Assembly: GCF_000729995.1 (NCBI RefSeq)
Contig: NZ_JNFG01000038.1
Coordinates: 1 to 64,000 of the forward strand
From: Caballeronia sordidicola
GTDB lineage: Bacteria > Pseudomonadota > Gammaproteobacteria > Burkholderiales > Burkholderiaceae
DNA length: 64,000 nt
Direction: 5' to 3'
Positions 8,654 through 18,684 of the stretch are shown here, one piece after another. Numbering within the stretch: position 1 is the stretch's first letter; each line of letters opens with the position of its first letter. The position numbers and the translations under genes are program-made. The notes beneath the pieces were generated by a model. That model did no database searches, was not told the DNA's origin, and saw nothing but the letters and a program-made list of their open reading frames with translations.

Positions 8654-10632
8654 GCTGCTTGCCGTTCGCTGACGGACAGCAGAAGGTGGACGCGTGCGCC
8701 CTTGCCAGGTTCGCTGCTTAAGTTCAATTGCGCACCGAGCCGCGCTGCGCGTTCACGCATGATGTGAAAGCCGACGTGAGCCTCGCCGCGGCTGGCGATA
8801 TGGGCGGGGTCGTAACCGTCGCCGTTGTCTTGTATGGTCAGTTCAAAATCGCGGGCGTTCTTGAGCGCGATATGGACCTGCGTGGCCGATGCATGCTTGC
8901 GAACGTTCGACAACGCCTCCTGAAGAATGAACAGCACCTGTAGCTGCTGATCGGGCGGCAAGGGCAGGCCGCCCGCTTCGTCGTAGTCGAGTCTGACCAG
9001 AGTGTCGGTTTGGCGTTCGAAGCGCGTCACCGTCTCGTCCACGGCGTCGCGAAGATTGCCGGTCGCGAACTTCGTGCGGAAATTGACAAGCAGTTCACGC
9101 ACATCCTCGTAACTTTCCTCAAGACCTCCGCGTAACAATGGCGCGATTTCGCGCACTTCGTTCATGTCGTCGCGGCTGGCGGCGTCGTCGAGTAAATGCA
9201 GTTGCAGCTTCAGGAAATTCAGGCTTTGCGCGATGCTGTCATGCAGTCCCTGCGCGACCAGATGACGTTCCTGTGCGACTGCAAGCTGTCGCGCGGCCGT
9301 GGCTAGACGATGGTTCTGCAAAGCCGTGCCGAGATGTTTGCCAAGCGTGTCAAGCAGGCGCGTCTCCGATGGCAGCACCGGACGCTCGCCGCGAAAGTGC
9401 AACGAGAACGAACCCAGCGTTACATCATGCGAGACGATACCGAAGGCCGCGACCGCATCGAAACCGGCCTTGCCGCAATGGGTCATGGGACCGCTGTCAA
9501 CCGCTTGCTGCATGCGTAGATCGCGCACGACCGCGAGGCCGCTGGTGGCCGCCGAGCCGCACACGCACGTGTGTGCCGGCATGCAGCGCTCGGCGCTCAG
9601 AAGCGGCCCGGGTAAACCTTCGGAGACGACGACGTGCAGGTTGTCGCCGTCTTGAGCGAGTACGCGGACAGTGCCTGCGTCGGCATTGAACTGACGCATG
9701 ACACGTGCAAGAAAACCCCGGCACAGGACTTCAACGTCATGCGCGCCATGCAGGAATGCAGTCATCTCGTAGAGCGCGACCAGCTCGCCGTTGCGTGTGG
9801 CAAGTTGCGCGGTTTTGTTTGTCACGCGTAGTGCCAGGTCCCGATACAAACTCTGAAGTTCGCTCGCCATCCGGTTGAAACCCTCCGCAAGATGACCAAA
9901 CTCGTCGCGAGACTCAACCGGCAAACGCGCGCTGAATTCGCGCTGTTCGATACGGGACAGACCGCGCTCCAGACGCCGTACGGGCGTGACGAACCACGCG
10001 TATAGGAGGTACACGATTGCGATCGTGCCCACGCACGCGAGTGCCGCGAGGGCAATCTGCCAGCGTCGCAGCCAGGCTGTCTTGCGCGCGTTTTCACGTT
10101 CGATCATGCGGACGAGCGCATCGGCTTCGGCAACGAACGCGGGCAGCCGGGCGAGATACAGCGAGGGGGTATCGATGGAGCTAGACGAGTCGTGCGTGAT
10201 CGCCTGTTTCAACGAGTCGTGCCAGGCCTGCGATACGGCATCGAGTTGAGCGTGGATCGCGGCCGTGGCAGGAAGGAATAATGGCCGCGCGGGGTCGCCG
10301 CTTTTCAGATTGGCCAGCGTGAGGTCGAGCAGGGCGCTTTGCGAATCCACGTCGGCTTTGCGGCCGGCCCGTGCTTCGTTCAGTTGAATGGCGACGTTGC
10401 CCGCCCGCATGCGCAGGCTGCCGGCGTCGTTGATTGCCGCCCCCGCGCCTTCGAGTTGCCACGAGAGCCAGAGCGTGCCCGCGATCATGGAAAGGACCAA
10501 CGCCAGCGCAACGCCGGACAACGTGACAATGCGCGTGGATAACCGGTAACGGAACGGCGTGGCGAGGGAGGTCACGGACGATGCCGCGGGCGATGCCGTG
10601 GGTGATGCGGGATAGTGCGGGAGATCGGACAT
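8650..10632 (-). CDS. narX: Nitrate/nitrite sensor histidine kinase, NarX type
   Basis: Membrane sensor kinase of 660 aa. TM1 is at about 35-58 and is followed directly by the P-box AAINDAGSLRMRAGNVAIQL (65-84), the nitrate-binding element of NarX/NarQ. TM2 is at about 191-214, then a HAMP domain and a GAF-like module with clustered cysteines (Cys350, 356, 358, 386). The HisKA_3 dimerisation domain has the phospho-acceptor His464 in GLHDSIAQSL. An HATPase domain has LQEALSNVRKHA and DNGDGYD. The start at 10632 is chosen because an upstream in-frame ATG at 10782 would overlap mobB by over 100 bp and add non-family sequence. It is coupled to narL. Confidence 0.9.
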   Translation of the reverse strand: MSDLPHYPASPTASPAASSVTSLATPFRYRLSTRIVTLSGVALALVLSMIAGTLWLSWQLEGAGAAINDAGSLRMRAGNVAIQLNEARAGRKADVDSQSALLDLTLANLKSGDPARPLFLPATAAIHAQLDAVSQAWHDSLKQAITHDSSSSIDTPSLYLARLPAFVAEADALVRMIERENARKTAWLRRWQIALAALACVGTIAIVYLLYAWFVTPVRRLERGLSRIEQREFSARLPVESRDEFGHLAEGFNRMASELQSLYRDLALRVTNKTAQLATRNGELVALYEMTAFLHGAHDVEVLCRGFLARVMRQFNADAGTVRVLAQDGDNLHVVVSEGLPGPLLSAERCMPAHTCVCGSAATSGLAVVRDLRMQQAVDSGPMTHCGKAGFDAVAAFGIVSHDVTLGSFSLHFRGERPVLPSETRLLDTLGKHLGTALQNHRLATAARQLAVAQERHLVAQGLHDSIAQSLNFLKLQLHLLDDAASRDDMNEVREIAPLLRGGLEESYEDVRELLVNFRTKFATGNLRDAVDETVTRFERQTDTLVRLDYDEAGGLPLPPDQQLQVLFILQEALSNVRKHASATQVHIALKNARDFELTIQDNGDGYDPAHIASRGEAHVGFHIMRERAARLGAQLNLSSEPGKGARVHLLLSVSERQAA

Positions 10633-10669
10633 GGAACCGCGTGCGTGCGCGACCGGAATGCAAAGGGCG

Positions 10670-11224
10670 TTAATTATCTGGCGCGTCGGCGTCCAATAGT
10701 AAGAGTCCGACTGTTTTGCATATGAACTCACCAATACGGCCAACGTCCGCCAGAGGTAGAAGCGGGATCGCGGGTGCGTCATGAAGACGCGGGGCGTCGT
10801 TGGTGGCGATCGCGAGGATTGCCATATCGGTCAGGTACAGCGGGTCCCGGCCGGCCTCGGGGCGCACGACTTCCAGACGCGGCAAGACCTCGCGCGTGAA
10901 GCCTTCGACCAGCGTCAAATCTGCTGGTGCGAGACGTGCGACAAGATCCTCCAGCGGCGGCTCAGGCTCGTCATGCAGTTCGCGCACGATGGCGTACCTG
11001 TACGGCGAGGCAATCAGCACCTCGCCTGCGCCAGCCGCGCGGAAACGTACGCTGTCCTTGCCAGGCGGCTCGAGATCGATTGAATGATGACTGTGCTTCA
11101 CCACGTTCACGACCAGGCCGCGCGCGCGGAACCAGGGCAGCAGCGCCTCGATCAACGTTGTCTTGCCCTGTCCCGAACGCCCGCAAATACCGAAGATACG
11201 CAGCTTCGCCGCTGCTTCTGTCAT
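10670..11224 (-). CDS. mobB: Molybdopterin-guanine dinucleotide biosynthesis protein B
   Basis: P-loop GTP-binding protein of 184 aa that assists MobA in attaching GMP to molybdopterin, giving the bis-MGD cofactor that NarG needs. The Walker A motif GRSGQGKT is at residues 15-22. The next conserved blocks are VKHSHHSIDLEPPGKDS and a RFRAAGA segment, then TLVEGFTREVLPRLEV, all typical of MobB. It overlaps the preceding parvulin gene by 4 bp and is followed by narX after 37 bp. Its place inside the nar block supplies cofactor maturation along with the enzyme. No mobA is seen in the window. Confidence 0.92.
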   Translation of the reverse strand: MTEAAAKLRIFGICGRSGQGKTTLIEALLPWFRARGLVVNVVKHSHHSIDLEPPGKDSVRFRAAGAGEVLIASPYRYAIVRELHDEPEPPLEDLVARLAPADLTLVEGFTREVLPRLEVVRPEAGRDPLYLTDMAILAIATNDAPRLHDAPAIPLLPLADVGRIGEFICKTVGLLLLDADAPDN

Positions 11225-11967
11225 GTCGCTACCCCGTCTTTCCAGCCTTGAATATTAGCGCGTCCCACCGCTTCCATCACATAACGGCGCTCGGCAAGAT
11301 CGCGCAGCGCCTGAGTCATGGCGACGCGAATACGCAGTTCGACCTGCTCGAACGGTAACACCGAGCCCGGCGACTTGTCGTGAACCCGGATGATATGGAA
11401 GCCGAACTCCGTTTCCACAAGCACCGGACAGAGGGTACCAGCAGGCGCGGCAAACACCGCGCGTTCGAACGCCGCTACCGTGTCGCCGCGACCTATTTCG
11501 CCAAGCGCGCCGCCATCGACGCCCGATGGGCAATTCGACAAGGTACGCGCCGAGTGAACGAAGCGCAGTTCCAGGTCGTCGGCGTGCAGCAGTTCATCGA
11601 GTGTCCGTTGAGCGCGTTGACGCAGCGCCGCCAGATCCACGCTTTCCGTCACCTGGAACAGGATATGGCTCACCCGCGCGCGCTCGTTCACTCGCCAGCG
11701 CTCAAGATCTGCCAGGTAGTGGCGCTCGCACTCTTCATGCGTGGGCGCGGCGGCTTCAGCGAGCTGATGATCGAGCAACGCTTCGATCATCGCCTCGTCG
11801 CCGTGAGAGGAAGTGATGTGCAACTGAGCCGCTTCATCGAGCAGGACGCGGCGCAGGACGGCCGCGGTCAGCGCTGCCCGTTTTACATCCGGGGTCTCTG
11901 CATGAGCCGGCATTTCGCGCTCCAGGTCGGTGTCGGTGAGTTCCACGCCGTTGACAATGATTGCCAT
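11221..11967 (-). CDS. Parvulin-type peptidyl-prolyl isomerase in the nar operon
   Basis: A 248-aa parvulin-like foldase. The rotamase domain begins near ARVSHILFQV (about residues 97-106) and includes the conserved GGALGEIGRGD and the C-terminal ETEFGFHIIRVHDKSPG. The N-terminal 90 residues form a helical extension resembling NifM/SurA-type chaperone segments. There is no signal peptide, so it should act in the cytoplasm. It is 22 bp downstream of narI and overlaps mobB by 4 bp, so it is probably cotranscribed with narGHJI. A role in maturing the nitrate reductase is inferred from position, by analogy with NifM for nitrogenase; it is not shown by the sequence. Confidence 0.88.
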   Translation of the reverse strand: MAIIVNGVELTDTDLEREMPAHAETPDVKRAALTAAVLRRVLLDEAAQLHITSSHGDEAMIEALLDHQLAEAAAPTHEECERHYLADLERWRVNERARVSHILFQVTESVDLAALRQRAQRTLDELLHADDLELRFVHSARTLSNCPSGVDGGALGEIGRGDTVAAFERAVFAAPAGTLCPVLVETEFGFHIIRVHDKSPGSVLPFEQVELRIRVAMTQALRDLAERRYVMEAVGRANIQGWKDGVAT

Positions 11968-11989
11968 GATGTTGTCTCCTCTGATCGGG

Positions 11990-12667
11990 TTAGCGAGGCC
12001 GCACGAGCTGCCATGCGCGGCTTAGATACGTGACCGAAGCGAAGCCGCTCCAGACGTGCACGAGCCGGGTGAACGGGAAGATGACGAACAACGACATGCC
12101 CATGAACAGATGCGTCCGGAACACAAGCGGTGCGGCCGCCACGTACTGCGCTGCGTCGCCGCGGAAGGTGACGACGTGCTGCGCCCAGGTCATGAGCTGG
12201 ACCATCATGTGGCCATCCATGTGATCCGCTGATTCCCGGATCGTCGACAAGCCGAGCAGCAAGGTAACGAGAATCCACAACAGCAGCACCTTGTCGCCGG
12301 TCCGGGTCACGGCGGAAATACGCGCATTGCTGATGCGCCGGTGAATCAGGATGACAAGGCCGACGAGGCACATTGCGCCCATCACGCCGCCCGCGATCAT
12401 CGCCACAGCTTGTTTCGTGCCGTGCTCGATCCCGAGCCAGTCCCAAACTGCCACCGGCGTGAGCAGGCCGGCAAGATGCCCGAAGAAGAGCCCGAGAATA
12501 CCGACGTGAAACAGGATGCTGCCGACCCGCAGATTGCCGCGATGAAGCAACTGCGAACTGTCGGCTTTCCACGTGTATTGTTCGCGCTCGAAGCGCGCGA
12601 GGCTGCCGAACAAGAAAACGGCCGCCGCAATGTACGGATAGATGCCGAACAAAAATTGAGTGAGCAT
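11990..12667 (-). CDS. narI: Respiratory nitrate reductase gamma subunit (cytochrome b)
   Basis: Membrane diheme cytochrome b of 225 aa that oxidises quinol and passes electrons to NarH. It has five hydrophobic helices, beginning with FLFGIYPYIAAAVFLFGSLA. Paired histidines for heme ligation are in the second helix (GILGLFFGHLAGLL) and the last helices (WAQHVVTF and FPFTRLVHVWSG). Length matches the E. coli protein. It follows narJ by 18 bp and ends the structural narGHJI set. Confidence 0.94.
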   Translation of the reverse strand: MLTQFLFGIYPYIAAAVFLFGSLARFEREQYTWKADSSQLLHRGNLRVGSILFHVGILGLFFGHLAGLLTPVAVWDWLGIEHGTKQAVAMIAGGVMGAMCLVGLVILIHRRISNARISAVTRTGDKVLLLWILVTLLLGLSTIRESADHMDGHMMVQLMTWAQHVVTFRGDAAQYVAAAPLVFRTHLFMGMSLFVIFPFTRLVHVWSGFASVTYLSRAWQLVRPR

Positions 12668-12685
12668 GAACGTAGTCCCTGGAAC

Positions 12686-13363
12686 TCAGTTGGCCGTAGC
12701 AGGCGGTCGCGGATGGAAGTGCATCGGCTGGGCGAGCGGCGTCGGCATGGATGGCGCGAGCAGCGGCTCGACGCCGTCGGCGCCGGGGCCGAAGCGTTCG
12801 AGCGCCTCGTCCATGTCGCGGATCGGCGGCACTTCGGCGGCTTGCGGCACGACATCGGTCATTGACCGCAGCACGGTGAATACGCCCGCGTACGGACTTT
12901 CGTCGCGTGCAAGACGATCTCCCAGCGCGGCCAGGACGTGGATGGCTTCATCAAGCAGCGCGCGCGCTTGCGCTGGATCGATGTTCCCCAGCACTTCAAG
13001 AAACAGCGGCACATGGTCGGGTAATTCATTGGTCGCCATCTCAAGACCCAGCCGACGATATTCATCCAGCAGATCGACCATCGCCTGCCCACGATCGCGG
13101 CTCTCGCCGTGAACGTGTTCGAACAGATGCAGCGAGTGCGCAGGATTGCGGTCGAACGTGGCGACGTAGTTCTCCTGCAACTCGATCAACGAATGCTCCC
13201 TGAGCAGGGCGAGCAACGGTTGCAACGCGCCTTGTACGGTCTCGGGGAAGGCTTCGAGTTCCTGGCCGATCTCCTGCATGGCGTCAAGCAGTTCGGGCTC
13301 CGGATAGTCGAGCAAAGTCGCCAGCAGCGTGTAGATCGATAAAGGTTTGGAAATTTGGCTCAC
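12686..13363 (-). CDS. narJ: Nitrate reductase molybdenum cofactor assembly chaperone
   Basis: Cytoplasmic chaperone of 225 aa that binds NarG and allows insertion of the molybdenum cofactor before membrane attachment. The helical protein has the family features LSIYTLLATLLDYPEPEL near the start and HLFEHVHGESRDRGQAMVDL in the middle. The start is the GTG at 13363, which overlaps the narH stop as GTGA; the longer frame to 13492 lies entirely within narH and is not conserved. The tail is Pro-rich. Confidence 0.92.
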   Translation of the reverse strand: MSQISKPLSIYTLLATLLDYPEPELLDAMQEIGQELEAFPETVQGALQPLLALLREHSLIELQENYVATFDRNPAHSLHLFEHVHGESRDRGQAMVDLLDEYRRLGLEMATNELPDHVPLFLEVLGNIDPAQARALLDEAIHVLAALGDRLARDESPYAGVFTVLRSMTDVVPQAAEVPPIRDMDEALERFGPGADGVEPLLAPSMPTPLAQPMHFHPRPPATAN

Positions 13364-14913
13364 GATGCGGCCTCCGTTTTCTTGCGTGACTTCGGCATGT
13401 CGGCGAACACCACGCTGCCTTGCGGTTTCTTGCCGAACAACGATCCCTCCGATACCCCGCCCGAGCAACCATTGCCGAACGTAAAGCCGCAACTGCCTCG
13501 GTCGTTGAAGCTGTCTTCAACTTGTTCCTTATGCGATGAGGGCACCACGAACCGGTCCTCGTAGTTGGCTATTGCCATGATCTGGTACATGTCTTCCACT
13601 TGCGCGGGCGTGAGGTTCAGGCCGTCGAGCAACGCGGGTTCCGCGCGGCCATGCACGACCTCAGCGCGTTTGAACGCGCGCATGGCGAGCATGCGTTCGA
13701 GCGCGGACGTGACCGGCGCTTCATCGCCGGCGGTCAGCAGGTTCGCCAGGTACTTCACCGGAATGCGCAGGCTCTTCACGTCCGGAATGATCCCGTCCAT
13801 GCCAATATGGCCCGCGTCCGCCGCGGACTGAATCGGAGAAAGTGGGGGGATGTACCACACCATCGGCAAAGTCCGATATTCCGGATGCAGCGGGAACGCC
13901 ACTTTCCATTCCACAGCCATCTTGTACACGGGAGACTTGACCGCGGCATCGAGCCAGCTTTGCGATATACCCTGCGCGAGCGCTTCGGCTTGCACAGCGG
14001 GATCGTGGGGATCGAGGAACACGTCCAACTGCGACTGATACAGGTCCTTTTCATGTTCGACCGATGCAGCGTCGCCAATCTTGTCCGCGTCGTACAGCAG
14101 CACGCCGAGATAGCGAATACGCCCGACGCAGGTTTCCGCGCACACGGTCGGCTGACCGGCTTCAAGTCGCGGATAACAGAAGATGCACTTCTCCGCCTTG
14201 CCGCTCTTCCAGTTGAAATAGATCTTCTTGTACGGGCAACCCGAGATGCACATGCGCCAGCCGCGGCACTTGTCCTGGTCGACGAGCACGATACCGTCGT
14301 CTTCGCGTTTGTACACTGAGCCCGACGGGCACGACGCCACGCATGCCGGGTTCAGGCAGTGTTCGCACAGGCGGGGCAGATACAACATGAACGTGTTCTC
14401 GAAGGTCGAGTACATGTCCTTCTGCACGTTCTCGAACAACGCATCGCGGCTGCGCGACGAGAACTCTCCGCCGAGGTCATCTTCCCAGTTCGGGCCCCAT
14501 TCAATCTTCTCCATCTTTTTACCCGTGATGACGGACACTGGCCTTGCGGTCGGCGGCGTCTCGGACAGGCGCGCCTTTTGCAAATGCTCGTAATCGAACG
14601 TGAAGGGCTCGTAGTAGTCGTCGATGGCCGGCAGGTTCGGGTTCGCGAACAGGTTCGCGAGGACCTTTATCTTGCCGCCCTGACGCGGATGCAGCTTGCC
14701 GCTGGCGTCGCGGGTCCAGCCGCCTCGCCACTTCTTCTGGTTCTGCCATTCCTTCGGATATCCGATGCCCGGTTTGGTCTCTACGTTGTTGAACCACGCG
14801 TACTCCACCCCATCGCGCGAAGTCCACACGTTCTTGCATGTCACGGAGCAGGTATGGCAACCGATGCATTTGTCCAGGTTCAACACCATTGCAACTTGTG
14901 CACGGATCTTCAT
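13360..14913 (-). CDS. narH: Respiratory nitrate reductase beta subunit (Fe-S)
   Basis: Cytoplasmic electron-transfer subunit of 517 aa carrying four iron-sulfur clusters between NarI and NarG. Cysteine groups are visible in CIGCHTCSVTC (residues about 16-26), CEHCLNPACVASC, CRGWRMCISGCPYK and CIFCYPRLEAGQPTVC. The Trp in CRGWRMC replaces a cysteine and marks the 3Fe-4S cluster, as in E. coli NarH. It overlaps narG by 4 bp and narJ by 4 bp, so the operon is tightly coupled. Confidence 0.96.
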   Translation of the reverse strand: MKIRAQVAMVLNLDKCIGCHTCSVTCKNVWTSRDGVEYAWFNNVETKPGIGYPKEWQNQKKWRGGWTRDASGKLHPRQGGKIKVLANLFANPNLPAIDDYYEPFTFDYEHLQKARLSETPPTARPVSVITGKKMEKIEWGPNWEDDLGGEFSSRSRDALFENVQKDMYSTFENTFMLYLPRLCEHCLNPACVASCPSGSVYKREDDGIVLVDQDKCRGWRMCISGCPYKKIYFNWKSGKAEKCIFCYPRLEAGQPTVCAETCVGRIRYLGVLLYDADKIGDAASVEHEKDLYQSQLDVFLDPHDPAVQAEALAQGISQSWLDAAVKSPVYKMAVEWKVAFPLHPEYRTLPMVWYIPPLSPIQSAADAGHIGMDGIIPDVKSLRIPVKYLANLLTAGDEAPVTSALERMLAMRAFKRAEVVHGRAEPALLDGLNLTPAQVEDMYQIMAIANYEDRFVVPSSHKEQVEDSFNDRGSCGFTFGNGCSGGVSEGSLFGKKPQGSVVFADMPKSRKKTEAAS

Positions 14914-17900
14914 GATGCGGCTCCTTCGCCTTCATTGAGCGGGCCTTCGAGCCACGCTATCTTTTTCATCTTGCGCACGATCACATACTCATCGCGATTC
15001 GAGCCCACGGTGCCGTAGTAGTTGAAGCCATAGGCCTGCTGCGCATAACCACCAATCATGTGAGTGGGTTTGAGCACCGTGCGTGTGACCGAGTTGTGAA
15101 TTCCGCCGCGCATGCCGCTTGTTTCAGCGCCCGGCACGTTGACGATTTTTTCCTGCGCGTGATACATCAGGCACATGCCGCGCGGCACGCGCTGGCTCAC
15201 CACCACGCGGGCGGTCAGCGTGCCGTTTATATTGAATACTTCCACCCAGTCGTTATCGACGAGACCGGCTTCCTTTGCTTCCGCTTCCGAGACCCACACG
15301 TGAGGCCCGCCACGCGAAAGCGTCAGCATGCGCAGGTTGTCCGAATACGTGGAGTGGATGCCCCATTTCTGGTGCGGCGTGATCCAGTTGAGCACGAGTT
15401 CGTGCTCGCCGTTCGACTTCGCGCCGAGCATCGCGGCGACAGTCTTCGTATCGATAGCCGGGCGATACACGCACGAGCCCTCGCCGAAATCCAGCATCCA
15501 ACGATGGTCCTGATAGAACTGCTGACGGCCCGTCAGCGTGCGCCATGGGATCAGCTCATGCACGTTCGTGTAGCCGGCGTTGTAGCTGACTTCTTCCGAC
15601 TCGAGCCCGGACCATGTCGGCGCGGAGATGATCTTGCGCGGCTGCGCCTGGACATCGCGAAAACGGATCTTGTCGTGTTCACGGCCCTCGGCGAGGTGCG
15701 CGTGTTCGCGTCCCGTGATCTTCGACAACGCTTGCCACGCCTTCACCGCGACGTGACCGTTGGTTTCGGGCGCGAACGTGAGAATCATTTCAGCGGCGTC
15801 GATAGCGCTGTCAAGGCGCGGTCGTCCGTGACTTACGCCGGCTTCAGTTACCGTGCGCGTGATGTTCGCGAGTTCGCCCACTTCGTGAGCGCTGTTCCAG
15901 TTGATGCCCTTGCCGCCGTTACCTTGCGTATCGAGCAAGGGACCCACCGACGTGAACTTGCGATAGACATCCTTGTAATTACGTTCGACGACCGTCATGG
16001 ACGGTGCGGTCTTGCCGGGGATCAGGTCACATTCGCCTGCCCGCCAGTCCTTCGGTTCGAATGGCTGGCCAAGCTCGCCGGGGGTATCGTGCATCAGCGG
16101 CGTGCAGACCAGATCAGTGCGCGTGCCGAGGTGCGCGCCGCCGATCTCCGCAAATTTTTCCGCGATGCCCTTATAGATTTCCCAATCGCTCTTGCTTTCC
16201 CACAATGGTTGCACGGCTTCGGACAACGGGTGAATGAACGGATGCATGTCCGATGTATTCAAGTCGTCCTTCTCGTACCACGTGGCGGTGGGCAACACGA
16301 TATCGCCGTAGAGGCAGGTCGTGCTCATACGGAAATCGAGCACCGTGAGCAGGTCGAGCTTGCCTTCCGCGGCGGGACGCACGTTGACTTGCCCAGGAAG
16401 GAGCGCGTCTGTCTCGTCCGAGAACAGGGCGTTCTGTGTGCCTAGCAGATACTTCAGGAAATACTCGTGGCCCTTGCCCGAACTACCCAGGATGTTCGAA
16501 CGCCAGACGAACATGTTGCGCGGGAAGTTGACGGGGTTATCGGGGTCATCGCAGGAGAACTGCAACGCGCCCGACTTCAGGCGGCCGACAACGTAGTCAA
16601 TCGGTTTCATACCGGCGCGTGCCGCTTCGTCCGTCAGGTCGAGCGGATTCGCACCCAGTTGCGGCGCGCTCGGCAACCAGCCCATGCGTTCGGACTTCGC
16701 GTTCAGGTCGAGCATGGCGAGGTTCGAGTAATTCGCCTTGTTCGCGGTTGGCGCAAGCACTTCGTCCAGCGCGAGCTTTTCGTGACGCCACTGGCTTGTA
16801 TGGTTATAGAAGAACGACGTGCCGTTCATCTGGCGCGGCGGCTTCGACCAGTCGAGCGCGAACGCAAGCGGCGCCCAGCCGAATTGCGGCCGCAACTTTT
16901 CCTGGCCGACATAATGCGCCCAGCCACCGCCGCTTTTACCCACGCAACCGCACATCATCAGTAAGTTGATGATGCCGCGATAAATCATGTCGTTGTGGTA
17001 CCAGTGATTGAGCGCCGCGCCCACGATCACCATGCTCTTGCCCTGCGTCTGATGGGCGTTGGTGGCGAACTCGCGCGCCACCTGGATCACGAGATTACGC
17101 GGGACCGTGGTGTGCTTTTCCTGCCACGCGGGCGTGTAGGGAACATCGTCGTCGTAACTGCTGGCAACGTTCGGGCCGCTGAGGCCCTGATCCACACCGT
17201 AGTTCGCCATCTGCAAGTCGAACACAGTTGCAACGAGCGCACTTGTGCCGTCCGCGAGCGTCACACGGCGGGCGGGAACGCGACGTTCAAGCAGTGCGTT
17301 GTGTTCGCTGCCGAAGTAGGGGAAGCCGACGGCGACGACTTCATCGTGCGCGCCGCTATCGAGCAGGGAGACGCGCGGGTCGATCGCTCGTCCGCTGCCA
17401 CCATCCTTGAGTTCCAGATTCCAGCGGCCGACCTTCTGGCCGTCGTTGTGTGCGGCTTCATTCCAGCGAAATCCGATGGTGCCGTTCGGCGCGACAATCT
17501 CGCCGCTGTCGGCATCGATCACGAGTGTCTTCCATTGCGCGTTGTTGGCTTCGTCGAGGTTATCGGCGAGATGCGAGGCGCGCAGGAAGTGATCGGGAAC
17601 GAGCATGCCGTCGTTGTCGCGCAGGAGCACGAGCATGGGCATGTCGGTGTATTGCTTGATGTAGTTGCGAAAGTACGCGGACTTGCTCGGCGCGTTCGCG
17701 GCGTGGAATTCCTTGAGCACGACGTGGCCCATCGCCATCGCCAACGCTGCGTCGGTACCTTGCTTCGGTGCGAGCCAGATGTCGCCGAACTTGACCATCT
17801 CGCCGAAATCCGACGAGACCGCGACGGTCTTCGTGCCCTTGTAGCGCACTTCCGTATAGAAGTGGGCATCGGGCGTGCGGGTCTGAGGAATGTTCGATCC

Positions 17901-18656
17901 CCACACCATCAAATAGGTGGAGTTGTACCAGTCCGCGGATTCCGGCACGTCGGTCTGCTCGCCCCAGACCTGCGGCGAAGCGGGCGGGAGGTCGCAGTAC
18001 CAGTCGTAGAACGACAGGCACACGCCGCCGATCAGGCTCAGGTAACGCGAGCCCGCGGCATATGACACCATCGACATCGCGGGAATCGGCGAGAAGCCAA
18101 TCACGCGATCGGGTCCGAACTTGCCGATGGTGAACGCGTTGGCGGCCGCGATCATCTCGTTGGCGGTGTTCCAGTCGGCGCGTACAAAGCCGCCGAGGCC
18201 ACGCACACTCTTGTAGCGTTTGGCCTTGACCGGGTCCTGACTAATCGACGCCCAGGCGGCAACCGGATCCAGAGTTTGGCGTGCTTCGCGCCACATCTCC
18301 ATCAGGCGACCTCGAATCATCGGGTACTTCACGCGCTGTGCGGAATACACGTACCAGCTATACGATGCACCACGTGGACAGCCGCGCGGTTCATGATTGG
18401 GCAAGTCGGCACGGGTGCGCGGATAGTCGGTCTGCTGCGTCTCCCAGACGATCAGTCCGCTCTTCACATAGACCTTCCACGAACACGAACCCGTGCAGTT
18501 CACGCCGTGCGTGGAGCGAACGACCTTGTCGTGCTGCCAGCGATTTCTATATCCCTCTTCCCACTTGCGGTCTTCATTGACAACCGCACCGTGTCCGTTC
18601 GAAAACGTCGACTGCGTACGCCTGACGAACTTCAGGCGATCCAGAAAATGACTCAT
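14910..18656 (-). CDS. narG: Respiratory nitrate reductase alpha subunit (bis-MGD)
   Basis: Catalytic subunit of 1248 aa that reduces nitrate to nitrite at the cytoplasmic face of the membrane. The FS0 cluster ligands are seen as His50 with Cys54, Cys58 and Cys93 (THGVNCTGSC and GCPRGASYSW). Asp222 in YCDLPPAS matches the molybdenum-ligand Asp of E. coli NarG. No twin-arginine signal is present, as expected for cytoplasm-facing Nar. Length is close to the 1247 aa of E. coli NarG. It lies 28 bp downstream of narK and overlaps narH by 4 bp. Confidence 0.97.
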   Translation of the reverse strand: MSHFLDRLKFVRRTQSTFSNGHGAVVNEDRKWEEGYRNRWQHDKVVRSTHGVNCTGSCSWKVYVKSGLIVWETQQTDYPRTRADLPNHEPRGCPRGASYSWYVYSAQRVKYPMIRGRLMEMWREARQTLDPVAAWASISQDPVKAKRYKSVRGLGGFVRADWNTANEMIAAANAFTIGKFGPDRVIGFSPIPAMSMVSYAAGSRYLSLIGGVCLSFYDWYCDLPPASPQVWGEQTDVPESADWYNSTYLMVWGSNIPQTRTPDAHFYTEVRYKGTKTVAVSSDFGEMVKFGDIWLAPKQGTDAALAMAMGHVVLKEFHAANAPSKSAYFRNYIKQYTDMPMLVLLRDNDGMLVPDHFLRASHLADNLDEANNAQWKTLVIDADSGEIVAPNGTIGFRWNEAAHNDGQKVGRWNLELKDGGSGRAIDPRVSLLDSGAHDEVVAVGFPYFGSEHNALLERRVPARRVTLADGTSALVATVFDLQMANYGVDQGLSGPNVASSYDDDVPYTPAWQEKHTTVPRNLVIQVAREFATNAHQTQGKSMVIVGAALNHWYHNDMIYRGIINLLMMCGCVGKSGGGWAHYVGQEKLRPQFGWAPLAFALDWSKPPRQMNGTSFFYNHTSQWRHEKLALDEVLAPTANKANYSNLAMLDLNAKSERMGWLPSAPQLGANPLDLTDEAARAGMKPIDYVVGRLKSGALQFSCDDPDNPVNFPRNMFVWRSNILGSSGKGHEYFLKYLLGTQNALFSDETDALLPGQVNVRPAAEGKLDLLTVLDFRMSTTCLYGDIVLPTATWYEKDDLNTSDMHPFIHPLSEAVQPLWESKSDWEIYKGIAEKFAEIGGAHLGTRTDLVCTPLMHDTPGELGQPFEPKDWRAGECDLIPGKTAPSMTVVERNYKDVYRKFTSVGPLLDTQGNGGKGINWNSAHEVGELANITRTVTEAGVSHGRPRLDSAIDAAEMILTFAPETNGHVAVKAWQALSKITGREHAHLAEGREHDKIRFRDVQAQPRKIISAPTWSGLESEEVSYNAGYTNVHELIPWRTLTGRQQFYQDHRWMLDFGEGSCVYRPAIDTKTVAAMLGAKSNGEHELVLNWITPHQKWGIHSTYSDNLRMLTLSRGGPHVWVSEAEAKEAGLVDNDWVEVFNINGTLTARVVVSQRVPRGMCLMYHAQEKIVNVPGAETSGMRGGIHNSVTRTVLKPTHMIGGYAQQAYGFNYYGTVGSNRDEYVIVRKMKKIAWLEGPLNEGEGAAS

Positions 18657-18684
18657 TGTTGTGTCCTGTGTCGAAGAGGGCGGG

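Noticed and set aside
15060..16445. Plus-strand frame of 461 codons opposite narG
   Set aside because: Antisense shadow; narG on the other strand has all family motifs over this stretch.
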